Shown: piece after piece, positions 17,419 to 28,300 of the stretch
Numbering within the stretch: position 1 is the stretch's first letter
How the letters are laid out: each line of letters begins with the position of its first letter
Origin: Verrucomicrobiales bacterium
Lineage (GTDB): Bacteria > Verrucomicrobiota > Verrucomicrobiia > Verrucomicrobiales > DEV007
Direction of reading: 5' to 3'
NCBI GenBank assembly: GCA_029212615.1
Contig: JARGPJ010000001.1
Span: 372,001-436,000, forward strand
Length of the DNA stretch: 64,000 nt
Translations under genes and position numbers: made by a program
Notes under the pieces: model-generated
Seen by the model: only the letters and a program-made list of their open reading frames with translations
What the model was told of the DNA's origin: nothing
Database searches by the model: none

Positions 17419-18558
17419 ATGACTTTATCGTCTTCTGACGCGACGCAACTCCGCTGCTGGGCGGAGATCGACCTCGAGATACTCCGCGAAAACGCGAGAG
17501 CTTGCAGCATTCTGGCAGGCGGACAATGCGGCCTCATGGCAATCGTGAAGGCTGATGCCTACGGCCACGGCCTTGAGCATGTCGTTACCGCTCTCGCCAA
17601 CGAAGTCGATTGGTTTGGCGTCGCCAATGTCCGGGAGGCTCAGCGTGCACGTATCGCCGCCGGAAGCGACGTTTCGGTTCTCATTCTGAGCCCGCCGACT
17701 CCTGCCGAAATCGAAGCCATCGTCGCGGGTCGCTTCTCCGCCTCCGTTTCATCAGAGCAGGAAGTTACCGCCTTTTCAGAAGCAGCTCAAAGAACCGGAA
17801 GCGTGGCCAAACTCCACGCGGTCGCCGACACCGGCATGGGCCGAATGGGTGCCCAGGGAAATGATTTTTTGAAGCTTGCGAAAGCTATCCGGGACACCCC
17901 CCACTGCACCCTTGAAGGGCTCGAGACTCATTTCCCGTCCGCCGATGAGGACCCGGAATTCACGGCGAATCAGATCGACAGGTTTCAACACCTCATCGAA
18001 CAGATCGAGCGTGACTCCGGATGCGAGATTCATCTTGGAAACAGCGCCGGTCTCCTGGGATTTCATCAGACGACTCCCTTCGCGACACTGGCACGCCCCG
18101 GACTTGCTCTGTACGGGGTCTCCCCTTTCGAAGAGCCGGATTCCACGCTGCATCCCGCCCTTTCTCTCAAGTCGCGAATCACACTGATTCGCAACGTCCC
18201 TGCAGGAACCAGTATCAGCTATGGCCGAACTTTTATCGCAGACAAGGCGATGACCGTGGCGACGCTCGGGGTGGGCTACGGTGATGGTTACCCCCGCCAC
18301 CTTTCAGGATCCAATACAGATGTTCTCATCGGCGGAGAACGATGCCGCCTTCTCGGCCGGGTCACGATGGACCAAATCATGGTCGATGTTACCCCCCTCG
18401 AAAAACAACCGAACTGCGGCGACGAAGTGGTTCTTATAGGACGCCAGGGTGAAGAGGAAATCACCGCCTGCGAAATGGCAGAAAAAGCCGGAACCATCCC
18501 ATGGGAAATTCTCACCGGAATCACAAGCCGGGTCGTTAGAATCTATCACGGCGGCTAG
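17419..18558 (+). CDS. alr: Alanine racemase
   Basis: PLP-dependent enzyme making D-alanine for peptidoglycan. 379 residues, standard length. The PLP lysine is K44 in VKADAYGHG; the C-terminal domain contains the catalytic Tyr in SYGRTF and the GYGDGYPR and GRVTMDQ motifs. Coupled after the CII-like gene. Its stop overlaps by four bases the stop of convergent recF. Confidence 0.97.
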   Translation: MTLSSSDATQLRCWAEIDLEILRENARACSILAGGQCGLMAIVKADAYGHGLEHVVTALANEVDWFGVANVREAQRARIAAGSDVSVLILSPPTPAEIEAIVAGRFSASVSSEQEVTAFSEAAQRTGSVAKLHAVADTGMGRMGAQGNDFLKLAKAIRDTPHCTLEGLETHFPSADEDPEFTANQIDRFQHLIEQIERDSGCEIHLGNSAGLLGFHQTTPFATLARPGLALYGVSPFEEPDSTLHPALSLKSRITLIRNVPAGTSISYGRTFIADKAMTVATLGVGYGDGYPRHLSGSNTDVLIGGERCRLLGRVTMDQIMVDVTPLEKQPNCGDEVVLIGRQGEEEITACEMAEKAGTIPWEILTGITSRVVRIYHGG

Positions 18559-19625
18559 GAAACCGCGGCTCCATCAACATGGAGGCGCATGGCGTCATCG
18601 AACCGATCGTCGAGCCAATCCAGATTCGTCGTCGTGATCAACTTCTGAGACGCTTCCGGCCACGCCGCCATCAGTGCATTCCGCCTCGCCGGGTCCAGCT
18701 CTCCGAATACATCATCAATCAGGAGAACCGGCGGTTGTTCCCGTGTCTTAAGGAAAAGATGGGTTTGCCCCAGCTTTAACGCTAAAGCAACGGTCCTCTG
18801 CTGCCCTTCACTCGCAAACTTGGCCGCAGGCATGCCGTTAAGATTTAAACTGAGATCATCGCGATGAGGGCCGGCGAAAGTCTGGCGCTTCTTATACTCA
18901 TCATCCCGATGATCCGTAAGATACTGAAAAAGATCGCTCGAATCAGCAGAGCCGCATTCATATTGAATGTCGAGATTCTCATTTGTTCCACTGATCTCCT
19001 GCTGCGCCTCCGCCGTTTTAGGGCTCAGATGCGCAACCAGTTCACGGCGCAGCGAAGAGAGAATACGCCCCTGCTCACTGAGAATTTTCGTGTAGGCATC
19101 AATCTCCGGCCACTTTGGGCTCGCGTCCCGTTTCAGGAGATAGTTGCGGGTTCGCAGTGCCTTGTCATAAGTGCGCAGTGCCTGCAGATAACCGGGGTAG
19201 AGCTGCGAGGCCATGAAGTCGAGGTAGCGCCTTCGGCTCTCTCCCCCACCTCGAACGAGGATCAAATCGTCATTTGCCATCCAGACTACGAGGGAACTGT
19301 GACGCAAATAGTCAGCCCCCCTCTTCTGCGTTTCCCCGTCTACAATCAGACGACGTCCCGATTCGCGGTACTGAAGGCGAAGCTCCGAAGAATCACCACC
19401 CTCCAACTTCCCCCCGATCGCAAAAGCTTTCTCCGAGAACCGGATACAATCAGCCAACTTCGACGCCCGGGGGCTTTGCAGACGCATCAGAACACAGGCA
19501 GCCTCAAGGATCGAAGTCTTTCCCTGTGCATTGTTTCCATGGAAAAGAGTGACCTCCGGCGACAACGACAACTGCATCGATTCGAAGCAGCGGAAATGAT
19601 TCAGGTTGAGCGAGCGGAGAAACAT
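18555..19625 (-). CDS. recF: DNA replication and repair protein RecF
   Basis: SMC-like ATPase of 356 residues that helps load RecA at gaps with RecO and RecR. Walker A is FHGNNAQGKTSILEA near the N-terminus; the ABC signature lies in ASEGQQRTVALALKLGQ and Walker B in VLLIDDVFGELD. The ATG at 19625 (MFLRSLNLNHFRCF) is preferred over one five codons upstream. It is not next to dnaA, dnaN or gyrB here, unlike in many bacteria. Confidence 0.95.
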   Translation of the reverse strand: MFLRSLNLNHFRCFESMQLSLSPEVTLFHGNNAQGKTSILEAACVLMRLQSPRASKLADCIRFSEKAFAIGGKLEGGDSSELRLQYRESGRRLIVDGETQKRGADYLRHSSLVVWMANDDLILVRGGGESRRRYLDFMASQLYPGYLQALRTYDKALRTRNYLLKRDASPKWPEIDAYTKILSEQGRILSSLRRELVAHLSPKTAEAQQEISGTNENLDIQYECGSADSSDLFQYLTDHRDDEYKKRQTFAGPHRDDLSLNLNGMPAAKFASEGQQRTVALALKLGQTHLFLKTREQPPVLLIDDVFGELDPARRNALMAAWPEASQKLITTTNLDWLDDRFDDAMRLHVDGAAVS

Positions 19626-19640
19626 AGAGAGCAGCCCCAC

Positions 19641-19675
19641 TCAACAGGGTTTAGTCGATGATTCAACAGGGTTAA
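19641..19675. repeat. Two direct copies of a TCAACAGGGTT motif
   Basis: TCAACAGGGTTTAGTCGA (19641-19658) is followed at once by a shorter TCAACAGGGTTAA copy (from 19663). The same core, arranged as a long palindrome, lies between pgk and tpiA at 45510-45542. The copy sits in the 89-base spacer between recF and the sulfatase gene, upstream of recF. Confidence 0.6.
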
Positions 19676-19714
19676 GCAGCGAATCAAAGACCGCGGTGTT
19701 CATTCGTGGCCTTC

Positions 19715-21136
19715 CTAAAACACCGGCTCGATCATTTCTTCATCGAGGGCCTCCCATTCCTCCACGAGGTTTTCAAGAATCTCCTGCTCCTCTTCAGCAA
19801 GGTCCTTGCTCTCACCAATGTCCTCCTTCAAATGGTAGAGTTCCCAGGGGCCGGGCTTCCCACGCTGCCGATCCCTGACAATCTTCCAATCCCCCTTGCG
19901 AAAGGCCGCCCGGTCCCCCACCCGCCAGAAAAGCGATTCATGCGGAGCACCTGCATCACCACCCGAAAGGTAGGGAAGTAAATCGACCCCGTCGGTTTCA
20001 CGATTCACTTTCAACCCGGCCATGGCCAGACTTGTCGGAAAAAGATCGAGCGAGGTAACCGGTTTCTCGTAGAGCGTTCCCGCATCGATCATTCCCGGAT
20101 ACTGAATAAGAAACGGAACCCGGATCCCTCCCTCGTTGAGACGCCCCTTCTCCCCGCGAAGGGGAAGATTGCTACTCGTGAGCTCCCTCGTTGGTCCTCC
20201 GTTATCGCTCAGAAAAACAATCATCGTATTCTCCCAAATTCCCTCCGCTTTAACCACCTCAAGGAGCCGGCCGACACCATCATCGAGATGACCTAACATT
20301 GCCGCAAAAATACGCCGCTGAATATCTTCAATACCGGCGTATTTCTCCATATAACTTGCCTCTCCCTGAAGCGGACTGTGCACTGCGTTATACGCCAGAT
20401 AGAGAAAGAAAGGGCGCTCATCACTGCATCGCTGAACAAAGCTGACTGCCTCCCTTGTCATCGCATCCGTGAGGTTTTCCGCTTCATCAACAGGTTGACC
20501 ATTGCGATAAATAGGATTGTCAGCGTCATAGTCAGGCTCATTGCCCCCCATGTGAGTTGAATAAATGAGTTGTCCATCATTAGAGGTCCAGCGGCCTGTC
20601 TTCCCGCCCGGCAATACTTTGCGCCGCAGCCAGGTCGTCATGCCCTCATACGGCAGCGGCCTGAAGTAATGCCCTTCGTGAAGGAAGCCGTAGAACTCGT
20701 CGAAGCCACGGCGAATCGGATTAAAATGCGCGGTTCCCCCGAGGTGCCATTTTCCGATCATCGCCGTGCTGTAGCCCGCCTCATCGCGCAACAGGTCGGC
20801 AAGAGTGACCTCCTTTGGCGGCAATCCTGCATCAGGGTCCTCGTTACGGGGGCCGATTGGATTAAACTCAAAGCCGAAGCGAGTCTGATATCGCCCTGTG
20901 ATCAGGCCGGCGCGGGAGGCAGCACAGAAAGGGGCTGAAACATACCCGTCTGTGAACCGCACCCCGTTCGCAGCAATGGAATCAATGTGAGGTGTCGGCA
21001 CATCGGTGTCCGGATTCTGAACGCTCAGCTCCCCGTAGCCGAGGTCGTCCGCAATGATGAAAATGATATTGGGCAGGTCAGCTGACCGCACGAATACCGG
21101 GAAAAAAATGAGCACGCAAACAAGTAGCAATCGCAT
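19715..21136 (-). CDS. Secreted sulfatase, CAASR type
   Basis: 473 residues from the ATG that opens a signal peptide (MRLLLVCVLIFFPVFVRSA). The formylglycine motif is C71-A-A-S-R75 in APFCAASRAGLITG; the metal-site Asp pair is in IADDLGYGE, and GKWHLGG and FLSDNGGP are conserved. It belongs to the arylsulfatase A-like S1 families. An upstream extension of 18 codons would place charged residues before the signal and is not preferred. It is followed upstream on the same strand by the heme protein gene, 50 bases away, so the pair may be an operon. Confidence 0.93.
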   Translation of the reverse strand: MRLLLVCVLIFFPVFVRSADLPNIIFIIADDLGYGELSVQNPDTDVPTPHIDSIAANGVRFTDGYVSAPFCAASRAGLITGRYQTRFGFEFNPIGPRNEDPDAGLPPKEVTLADLLRDEAGYSTAMIGKWHLGGTAHFNPIRRGFDEFYGFLHEGHYFRPLPYEGMTTWLRRKVLPGGKTGRWTSNDGQLIYSTHMGGNEPDYDADNPIYRNGQPVDEAENLTDAMTREAVSFVQRCSDERPFFLYLAYNAVHSPLQGEASYMEKYAGIEDIQRRIFAAMLGHLDDGVGRLLEVVKAEGIWENTMIVFLSDNGGPTRELTSSNLPLRGEKGRLNEGGIRVPFLIQYPGMIDAGTLYEKPVTSLDLFPTSLAMAGLKVNRETDGVDLLPYLSGGDAGAPHESLFWRVGDRAAFRKGDWKIVRDRQRGKPGPWELYHLKEDIGESKDLAEEEQEILENLVEEWEALDEEMIEPVF

Positions 21137-21186
21137 CCCAAGGCTTTCCCTAAATGCGGACACGAAACAAGAGGCGGAATTGCGTT

Positions 21187-22497
21187 TCAATTCCCCCAGG
21201 CGGGAGAAAGGCGCGGCAGTGTTTCGGAGATAATTTCGAAAATATGTTCCCGCTCTGAAGGACTGAGGTGCCCGAAATCCGGATGCGAAGCCGGCTCCGT
21301 GAGAATCCCGTGAAGCCGATCAAGAACCGCGACACGAATCTCATCAGGAAGTTGATCAAACGCATCACTGTAAATGAGATGACTGCATCGGTATTTCATG
21401 AGCCGCTCATACAGCCGAAAGTCCTTCAGAGATCGACCCGCCGTAGATTTTCGCTCATTTCTCTGAAAGCCTTCCTGAAAACTCTCGCTGCCTTCAACGC
21501 CTCCCGGCAGGACGAATTCATCGACGTACAAAATCTGTTTGAGGACCCGCTCCGCCATGTTGTCGAGAATCCGGCGGTTCGTCTCAGAGAGAGGGCCATC
21601 AACCGGCTCACCAAATGCCTTCTGCATTTCGGCATGACGATGCAACGTCGTTCGAGTCGTTAAATTTGCCTCAATGAGGGCGTTGTGAACACCGACCTGA
21701 TGTTCAAGTACCATCAAGGCGACGGCATCACTTTGGCCACCATGCAGATAGGGCTCAGCATTCACGATCCCGTCGAGCGTCGTCAGATTCGTTTCGGAGA
21801 GAGAGTGAAGCGTCACTTCGTTGCCGGAGCGATCTCCCTGAGCGAACTGATTCCCCAGGTGGGTGCTCTCATCGACAGACCCTGTCACATACCACCCGCC
21901 CCAACGCTCTTCGATCGGACTGTCCTGGCGAGTGTGAAACGTTCCCGCCTGAAAAAGCGGCTGACCGGTCTCGGCCGGATAAACGGAGCGCACCATGAGT
22001 CCCGGCAGATTTTGATTCGATGAGCCTGCATGACAGTTCAAGCAGGATCGTGCACGAGTGAGCTTCGGCGGATGATCCTCTTCCCGGCTGGACAACTCGA
22101 CGAGATGAAAAACCAACCCGAGTTTCCTATCGAAACTCGCCACCTCGATTTCTCCTCCCTGCACCCAGCCAACATAGGTGTTATCGGAAAAATAAATGGC
22201 CCGCGGCGTTTGCGGCGAAATACGGCTGTTCTGCTCACTGGTCTTTGAAAACACGAGCACCTGCGACTCGATCGGAACCTCGAGGGCCCTGAGAAGATTC
22301 GCCAGAATCTCCCGGTCCGTCCCCCTTGCCAGCGGCCCACCCGACTCCGCCTTCGCGAGGAGACGCGTTAAATTCGTGTCAGCTTCCGTCTCATGGTAAT
22401 AAATCGGAGCCCGCTCATACAGCGGCTCGAACGCTAATAATGAGGCGATCGCAAGGAAATTTGAGAGGAAAAGAATGGAGAGATATCGGCTCATCAC
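21187..22497 (-). CDS. Secreted c-type heme protein, single CxxCH, unknown role
   Basis: 436 residues with an N-terminal signal sequence (MMSRYLSILFLSNFLAIASL). One heme-attachment site, C152-L-N-C-H156, lies in a region (ARSCLNCHAGS) typical of large planctomycete/verrucomicrobial cytochromes. Downstream are a possible second ligand region (HQVGVHNALIEANLTTR) and long helical parts. A periplasmic location is implied. The substrate or partner is unknown. It precedes a sulfatase gene on the same strand. The two ATGs at the start are adjacent, so either may serve. Confidence 0.75.
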   Translation of the reverse strand: MMSRYLSILFLSNFLAIASLLAFEPLYERAPIYYHETEADTNLTRLLAKAESGGPLARGTDREILANLLRALEVPIESQVLVFSKTSEQNSRISPQTPRAIYFSDNTYVGWVQGGEIEVASFDRKLGLVFHLVELSSREEDHPPKLTRARSCLNCHAGSSNQNLPGLMVRSVYPAETGQPLFQAGTFHTRQDSPIEERWGGWYVTGSVDESTHLGNQFAQGDRSGNEVTLHSLSETNLTTLDGIVNAEPYLHGGQSDAVALMVLEHQVGVHNALIEANLTTRTTLHRHAEMQKAFGEPVDGPLSETNRRILDNMAERVLKQILYVDEFVLPGGVEGSESFQEGFQRNERKSTAGRSLKDFRLYERLMKYRCSHLIYSDAFDQLPDEIRVAVLDRLHGILTEPASHPDFGHLSPSEREHIFEIISETLPRLSPAWGN

Positions 22498-22603
22498 GAG
22501 TCGTCAGTCTCTCACTTTCAACGATATCAATCAGATCGCCATGCCGCAATTGCGACTCTCTCCGCATCTCTTGAAAAGCTCATTTATCGAAATTTTCTCT
22601 GCG

Positions 22604-22630
22604 ATTACAAAGCTTTCACCCGTTTGTAAT
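22604..22630. promoter_or_regulatory. Perfect 27-bp dyad, operator candidate
   Basis: ATTACAAA-N11-TTTGTAAT, 8-bp perfect arms, in the 196-base spacer between the divergent heme-protein and DUF4126 genes. A second inverted pair, TTCACC-N11-GGTGAA (22615-22637), overlaps it. Dyads of this size suit binding by a dimeric regulator; none is identified. Confidence 0.5.
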
Positions 22631-22693
22631 AGGTGAAGAGGCAAAGGCATGGTGTCATGCTGACGTCCCTTATTAACCCACCTCATTGATCTT

Positions 22694-23749
22694 ATGGAAG
22701 TCCTCGAAACACTTGCCGTTGCCCTCGGGTTTGCCACCCTCGCGGGCTTGAACCTTTATCTTGTCGTTCTCGTGACCGGCCTCGCCATCAATCAGGGCTG
22801 GGTCGATGTCTCCGCGACTTATCCGGACCTGATGGTCCTCGGCGATCCAGCCGTCGTCACTGTCGCCGGTGTCTTCTTCTGCATGGAGTTCTTTTCCGAT
22901 AAAGTCCCCTGGGTCGATTCTCTATGGGACACGGTCCACACCCTTGTCCGCCCCGTCGGCGGCTCCCTGCTTGCGATTCACACGCTCGGGCCGACCGAAC
23001 CGGCCTTCGAAGTCATCATCGCACTCCTTGCCGGAGGAACCACCATGGTCGCCCATGGATTCAAATCCGGAACACGCCTTGCCATCAACGCCTCCCCCGA
23101 ACCGATTTCCAATGTCGCGGCCAGCGTCACCGAAGACATCGCCGTGCTCGGCGGGCTCGCACTCCTCAGCGTGAACCCCCTTCTCGCGGCCGCCTTCTGT
23201 CTCGTCTTTCTCGGGATCAGCGCCTGGCTCACGCCGAAGCTGTTCCGCCGCATCAAAGCATTCGTCTGGCTCGTCAGCAGCAAACTTTCCGCCCTCGTTT
23301 CGCCACCGAATGAAGAGCGATCACTCAATGCGGGACTCTCCTCCTCCGAAAATCAAATGCTCGGGGCCGTGATCGGCGGGCGGCAGCCCGATCCGGTCTG
23401 GTCCGCGAAAGTACTCGTCGGAAAAGCCCGGCTCATGCCCGGCTTCATTCCAATGACCTTCGGACGTCTCATCGCCGAAGGAGATTCTCTCGGGTCACTC
23501 CATTTCGTGGGACGCCGTTTCTGGCGAAACTACTACACCTACCTCAATCTCGACGGCCTTGAGATCAACCATGAGACCCGCCTCTTCAGCGAGGACATTG
23601 TCCTCTACGACATGATGGGATCGAGGAAGCTGATTCTACGCCTCCCCTCCGGCCATCGTGAAATGGCAAACCGCGTCGTCGAAAGTCTCAAGGCTATCCG
23701 GAATCGAAACATCACGCAGATGCCGGATGACCGCGTTCTGATGGCATAG
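22694..23749 (+). CDS. DUF4126 family membrane protein
   Basis: 351 residues. The N-terminal 200 form a polytopic membrane domain with the DUF4126 pattern (GFATLAGLNLYLVVLVTGL, FFCMEFFSDKVPWVD, AHGFKSGTRLAINASPEP). The C-terminal 130 are soluble and less conserved. The function is unknown. Its stop is eight bases from that of convergent lysA. Confidence 0.85.
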   Translation: MEVLETLAVALGFATLAGLNLYLVVLVTGLAINQGWVDVSATYPDLMVLGDPAVVTVAGVFFCMEFFSDKVPWVDSLWDTVHTLVRPVGGSLLAIHTLGPTEPAFEVIIALLAGGTTMVAHGFKSGTRLAINASPEPISNVAASVTEDIAVLGGLALLSVNPLLAAAFCLVFLGISAWLTPKLFRRIKAFVWLVSSKLSALVSPPNEERSLNAGLSSSENQMLGAVIGGRQPDPVWSAKVLVGKARLMPGFIPMTFGRLIAEGDSLGSLHFVGRRFWRNYYTYLNLDGLEINHETRLFSEDIVLYDMMGSRKLILRLPSGHREMANRVVESLKAIRNRNITQMPDDRVLMA

Positions 23750-23757
23750 GTGACCGC

Positions 23758-25044
23758 CTAGACAATCACTTCACCGGCAACCAGGTCGTCCATTGTCTGG
23801 CGCCGGCGGATGACGTGAGCCTGTTCCCCATCGACGAGAATCTCGGCGGGAAGCGGGCGTGAATTGTAGTTCGACGCCATCACGAATCCATATGCCCCTG
23901 CACTGAGAAGCGCAATGCGATCTCCCGCATCCAATCCGGGGAGTTCACGGTTCTGAGCAAAAAAATCTCCGCTTTCACAAACCGGCCCGACGATGTCAAC
24001 GATCTCGTTATCCTCCCCGGTCGGTTCCTTGAGACGGGCGATATCATGATGTCCTTCGTAGAGCGCCGGACGAATGAGGTCATTCATCGCCGCATCGATA
24101 ATCTTGAAAGTCTTTGCTGAGCCGCGCTTTTCATAGAGCACTTCAGTGATGAGAACCCCGGCGTTACCGACCATGAAACGGCCAGGTTCAAGAATAATCT
24201 TGAGCCCGAGAGGTTTCAGAAGCGGCACCAGCTGCGAAGCATACTCCTCAATCGTGAGCGGCTTTTCCTCCTGCGCCTCCCACCAGCTGTCACTTCCACT
24301 CGCCAGCGTGTCTTCGTAAACGATCCCGATTCCGCCACCAATGCTGAAAAATTCGATATTGTATTTCTCTTTCAACGCCTCCACGAACGGACGCACTTTT
24401 TCGACCGCCTCGACGAAGGGTTTTACCGAGGTGAGCTGAGATCCGATATGCATCTGGAGGCCGCGAATCTTCACATTCGGGAGCGCGGCGGCACGCTCAT
24501 AAGCTTTCTCAATGACTTCAAAATCAATTCCGAACTTATTCTCACTCTTTCCCGTCGAAATGTATTTGTGAGTCTTCGCATCCACATTTGGATTCACCCG
24601 CAGTGCGATCGGCGCGACTTTTCCCAGTTCTCCGGCGACCTGATTGATAAATGCGACTTCGGCTTCGCTTTCGGCGTTAAAAGAGTAAATCCCCTTCTCA
24701 AGCCCCAGCTCGATCTCCGCACGGGTCTTTCCGACCCCGGCAAAAGTACACTTCCCGGGAGCGCCCCCCGCTTTCTCCACGCGGAAAATCTCTCCTCCGG
24801 AAACGACATCGAACCCGGCGCCCTCCTTGGCGAGCAGGTTGAGCACTGAAAGGTTCGAATTCGCCTTCGTCGCGTAGCAGATCTGGCAATCAAGTTCGCT
24901 CATCCCCGCAGCAAGACGACGGTAATGATCTACGATCGTCGCCTTACTGTAAACATAGAGGGGTGTTCCCTGCTCATCAGCCAGGGTATTCAAATTGACG
25001 CCTTCACAATGCAGCGCGCCGTTCTCGTAATGAAAGGAATGCAT
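23758..25044 (-). CDS. lysA: Diaminopimelate decarboxylase
   Basis: PLP enzyme catalysing the last step of lysine synthesis. 428 residues of the fold III alanine-racemase type: PLP lysine K60 in CYATKANSN, the HIGSQL motif, FSIGGGIGI, the EPGRFMVG phosphate-binding block, CESGDFFAQ and the C-terminal GAYGFVMASNYNSRP. The length and motif set fit LysA rather than arginine or ornithine decarboxylases. A single-gene unit, upstream of the tRNA-Leu gene on the same strand order. Confidence 0.96.
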   Translation of the reverse strand: MHSFHYENGALHCEGVNLNTLADEQGTPLYVYSKATIVDHYRRLAAGMSELDCQICYATKANSNLSVLNLLAKEGAGFDVVSGGEIFRVEKAGGAPGKCTFAGVGKTRAEIELGLEKGIYSFNAESEAEVAFINQVAGELGKVAPIALRVNPNVDAKTHKYISTGKSENKFGIDFEVIEKAYERAAALPNVKIRGLQMHIGSQLTSVKPFVEAVEKVRPFVEALKEKYNIEFFSIGGGIGIVYEDTLASGSDSWWEAQEEKPLTIEEYASQLVPLLKPLGLKIILEPGRFMVGNAGVLITEVLYEKRGSAKTFKIIDAAMNDLIRPALYEGHHDIARLKEPTGEDNEIVDIVGPVCESGDFFAQNRELPGLDAGDRIALLSAGAYGFVMASNYNSRPLPAEILVDGEQAHVIRRRQTMDDLVAGEVIV

Positions 25045-25175
25045 GGCCGCGAAGATAGGCGGGAAAATCGCGCTCGCAACGGAGAAGGCAAGCGATGAGA
25101 GAGGGATTACCGATCCACCTTTTCAGCGAAATATTGTCTTAATCCGCTCGAAAATAAGAGCCCCTCAATCACAAA

Positions 25176-25257
25176 TACCGGGAACAGGACTCGAACCTGC
25201 ACACCTTGCGGCACCTGAACCTAAATCAGGCGTGTCTACCAATTTCACCATCCCGGC
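25176..25257 (-). tRNA. tRNA-Leu, anticodon UAG
   Basis: Read on the minus strand it starts GCCGGGATGGTGAAATTGGT and ends in the T-loop GGTTCGAGTCC and the acceptor 3' arm TCCCGGT plus discriminator A. The 7-bp acceptor stem closes with one G-U pair at its end. The anticodon arm CCTGA-TTTAGGT-TCAGG places TAG as anticodon. The variable arm is long (class II), as expected for Leu. The 3' CCA is not encoded. Confidence 0.95.
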
Positions 25258-25367
25258 ATGAATGGTCCACACTGTGACATGAAGAAGCCGGGAAAACAAG
25301 AGGCCTGAACAGCAAAAAATCGCTGCAGGCCGGGCCGTCCCGCGCTAAGGCTTCCCCCCATCATTCC

Positions 25368-28300
25368 ATGAGTAACCCTGTCACCCTGAGCCGAAAATTT
25401 CTCGCCGAAACAGGCGGTTGGAAAGAGATGAAAGAGGCCCGCTCGATTCACGCCGCAGGGCGGGTTTCAGAAGCAAAATACGAGAATGGCCTTCTTGAGG
25501 GCTTCGTTCGAACCGGCGAAAAAACACTGAAGGTCCGCCTCGAGATTCAGACGCGCATCGATGTCATCAATCACTGCCCCTGCTTTCGAACCCGGCGCGA
25601 CGGCATTATTTGCGCGCACGCCCTCGCCGTCGGCCTTGAATTTCTCGAACCCTCCGAAAAGGCGAAACCGGTAACGAAGGAGTCAGCCACCCCGAAAGAA
25701 AAGGCAATCCCACTGAGTCCCGACTGGCCGAAGTTCACCGAAACACCGGAGGAATCAGCCGACGCGGCAAGCCTGTACCTCGTCCTCGCTCCGAACCTCG
25801 CTGACGCCTGGTACAAAGGCCGGGTAACCACTGGGATCGAGGTCGAAATAGAGGGACGTCGTCAGCTTCTTTCATCTGTGCCCCCCGCGACACGACTCTT
25901 TCTCGACTCGGCTGACGCAGCCCTCATACGGGTGCTTCAGGAAATTTCTCCGGCAACGGTCCCGGGGATGCTCCCTTTGTCCACGGACCATCTTGCCCGG
26001 ATTTTTTCCACGATCCCGGGCCATCGCGGCGTGACTCTTGGAAAAAAGACGGCGCTTCGTCTCTCCTACCTTGCCTACCGACCGGCGATTCGCCGCACGA
26101 AGGGGCTCCATTTCAAAGTCGATTGGCCGGGCGAAATCGTTCCCCTGATCTCGTCACGAGGTGTCTGGGCGATGACCGAAGCCGACCTCATTCAACCGGT
26201 TGCCCCCGGCCTGGAGAGCCGCTGGCAGGCGGTCATGGTCGGCGGCTTGACCGTCGAACCGGCTGACTTCGCTTCTGCTTTTCCCGCCCTGCAAAATCAT
26301 TTCGAAACAGAAGAGATAGAGATCATTCGACCGAAAGCAGAGGTCAAACTTGAACTGGAGGGATCCTTAAACCACCTCGACGCAGATCTCAGCTTCATCT
26401 ACGGAGACAAAACGATTCCCGCCGCCTCGAATCGCCCCGCGGTGGTGGAAGATCACGGGAAACTGCGAGCCTCCGATACATTGACCGAATCAGAAGCGAT
26501 CCGTGAGCTGGAAGCCGCAGGATTCTCACGCCGCGGGGAGGAGGGCCGCTGGGTCCTCAAAGACAAGGCCGCGATTCTGCAATTTCTCGGTCATGGCTAC
26601 ACAACCGTTCAACCCTCCTGGCAAATGAAAACAGGAGAGCGCTTCGACCATGCCCTCAGCCAGGTGGAACCGATTGAAACCAACCTGAACTTCCGAAGCA
26701 GTGGCGAAGACTGGTTCTCAATGGAAGTGGGCTTCGGTACCAGCTCCGGGGAATCTGTCCCCCGTCAGGAGATTGAGCGCCTCCTCCAAATGGGACAATC
26801 CAGCAAGCCGCTGGCGAATGGAAAAATTGCGGTCCTGAATACGAATGTCGCCGAGCATTTCGGGGAGATTATCAGCGATTGCGAACCGGAGCAAATGCAG
26901 GGCGGAGTCTACCGCATTGATCAATCACAAGCCGGCTATCTCCGCGAAACGGCAAAGGATTTTGCCTTTCAAACCACGGGGGCTGTTCCCTGGCAAACAT
27001 CGGAAGAGGGCATTGAATTTTACGACCTCTCCGACGATCTCAGCAAAACACTTCGCCCCTACCAGCTCGAAGGCTTCGAGTGGATGCAGCACCTGGCTGC
27101 ACAGGGCATGGGCGGCATTCTCGCCGATGACATGGGACTTGGAAAAACGCTCCAGACCCTGTCCTTTCTCTACTCGGTTGGAGGAACCACCCTCGTAATC
27201 TGCCCGTCCTCACTTGTCTTCAACTGGGTCGCTGAAGCCGAAAAATTTACCCCCGAGCTGAAAGCCGTTGCGATCGAAGGCCCTCACCGTGCCAAAGTTT
27301 TAGCTGAAAATGAAGACGCTGATATCTTCGTCACAAGCTACGCCCTGCTCCGGCGCGATGAAAAAATCTGGCAGTCACGGGACTTCGATGTCGTGATTCT
27401 TGATGAAGCGCAGCATATCAAAAATCCGGATGCTCAAGTCACCAAAGCAGCCCACCGCTTAAAAGGAACCTATCGATTTGCCCTCACCGGAACACCGATC
27501 GAGAACTCAGTCCGCGATCTCTGGTCGATTTCACAATACGCCCTGCCCGGCTATCTCGGGAGTCGCAAAGATTTTGCCGAACGCTTCGAAAAACCGCTCT
27601 CCTCAAATCAACCTGACAACTCGATCCGGGAACGACTCTCGCGCCGCCTCAAGCCGATCATTCTTCGCCGCCTCAAGAAAGAAGTCGCCAAAGACCTTCC
27701 CGACAAAATCGAACAAATTGTTTACTGCGATCTCAAACCGAAACAGAAAGAAGTTTACGAAAAGCTTCTCAGAGAGAGCAAAGCCTCAATCCTTGAAGCC
27801 GACGGAGGAAAACAACGTATGCTCGCTCTCACCGCACTGCTGCGACTTCGGCAAACCTGCTGCGATCTACGTTTGCTGGGAATGCAGGACATCAAAGACG
27901 AAGACGCCTCGGTGAAAGCGGAGACACTGAATGAACTTCTCGATGAAGCGATTGAAGGCGGGCACCGGGTGCTCATTTTCAGCCAGTTTGTCGAAATGCT
28001 TCAGGTTCTCGTCCCTGATCTCGCCGCAAAGAAAATTGATTTCTGCTACCTCGACGGGCAGACCAAAAATCGCGGAGAAGTTGTGAAGCGCTTTCAGGAA
28101 AGAGACGTGCCCGTTTTCCTCATCAGCCTCAAAGCCGGCGGCGTCGGCCTGAACCTGACTGCCGCCGATACCGTGATCCACATCGACCCCTGGTGGAACC
28201 CGGCTGTCGAAGCCCAGGCCACTGACCGCGCCCACCGGATTGGACAAAGCAATGTGGTCACGAGCTACAAGCTGATCACCCGCGGAACCGTCGAAGAGAA

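Noticed and set aside
18864-19661. 265-codon plus-strand frame
   Set aside because: Antisense shadow of recF, with low-complexity Arg/Ser-rich translation.
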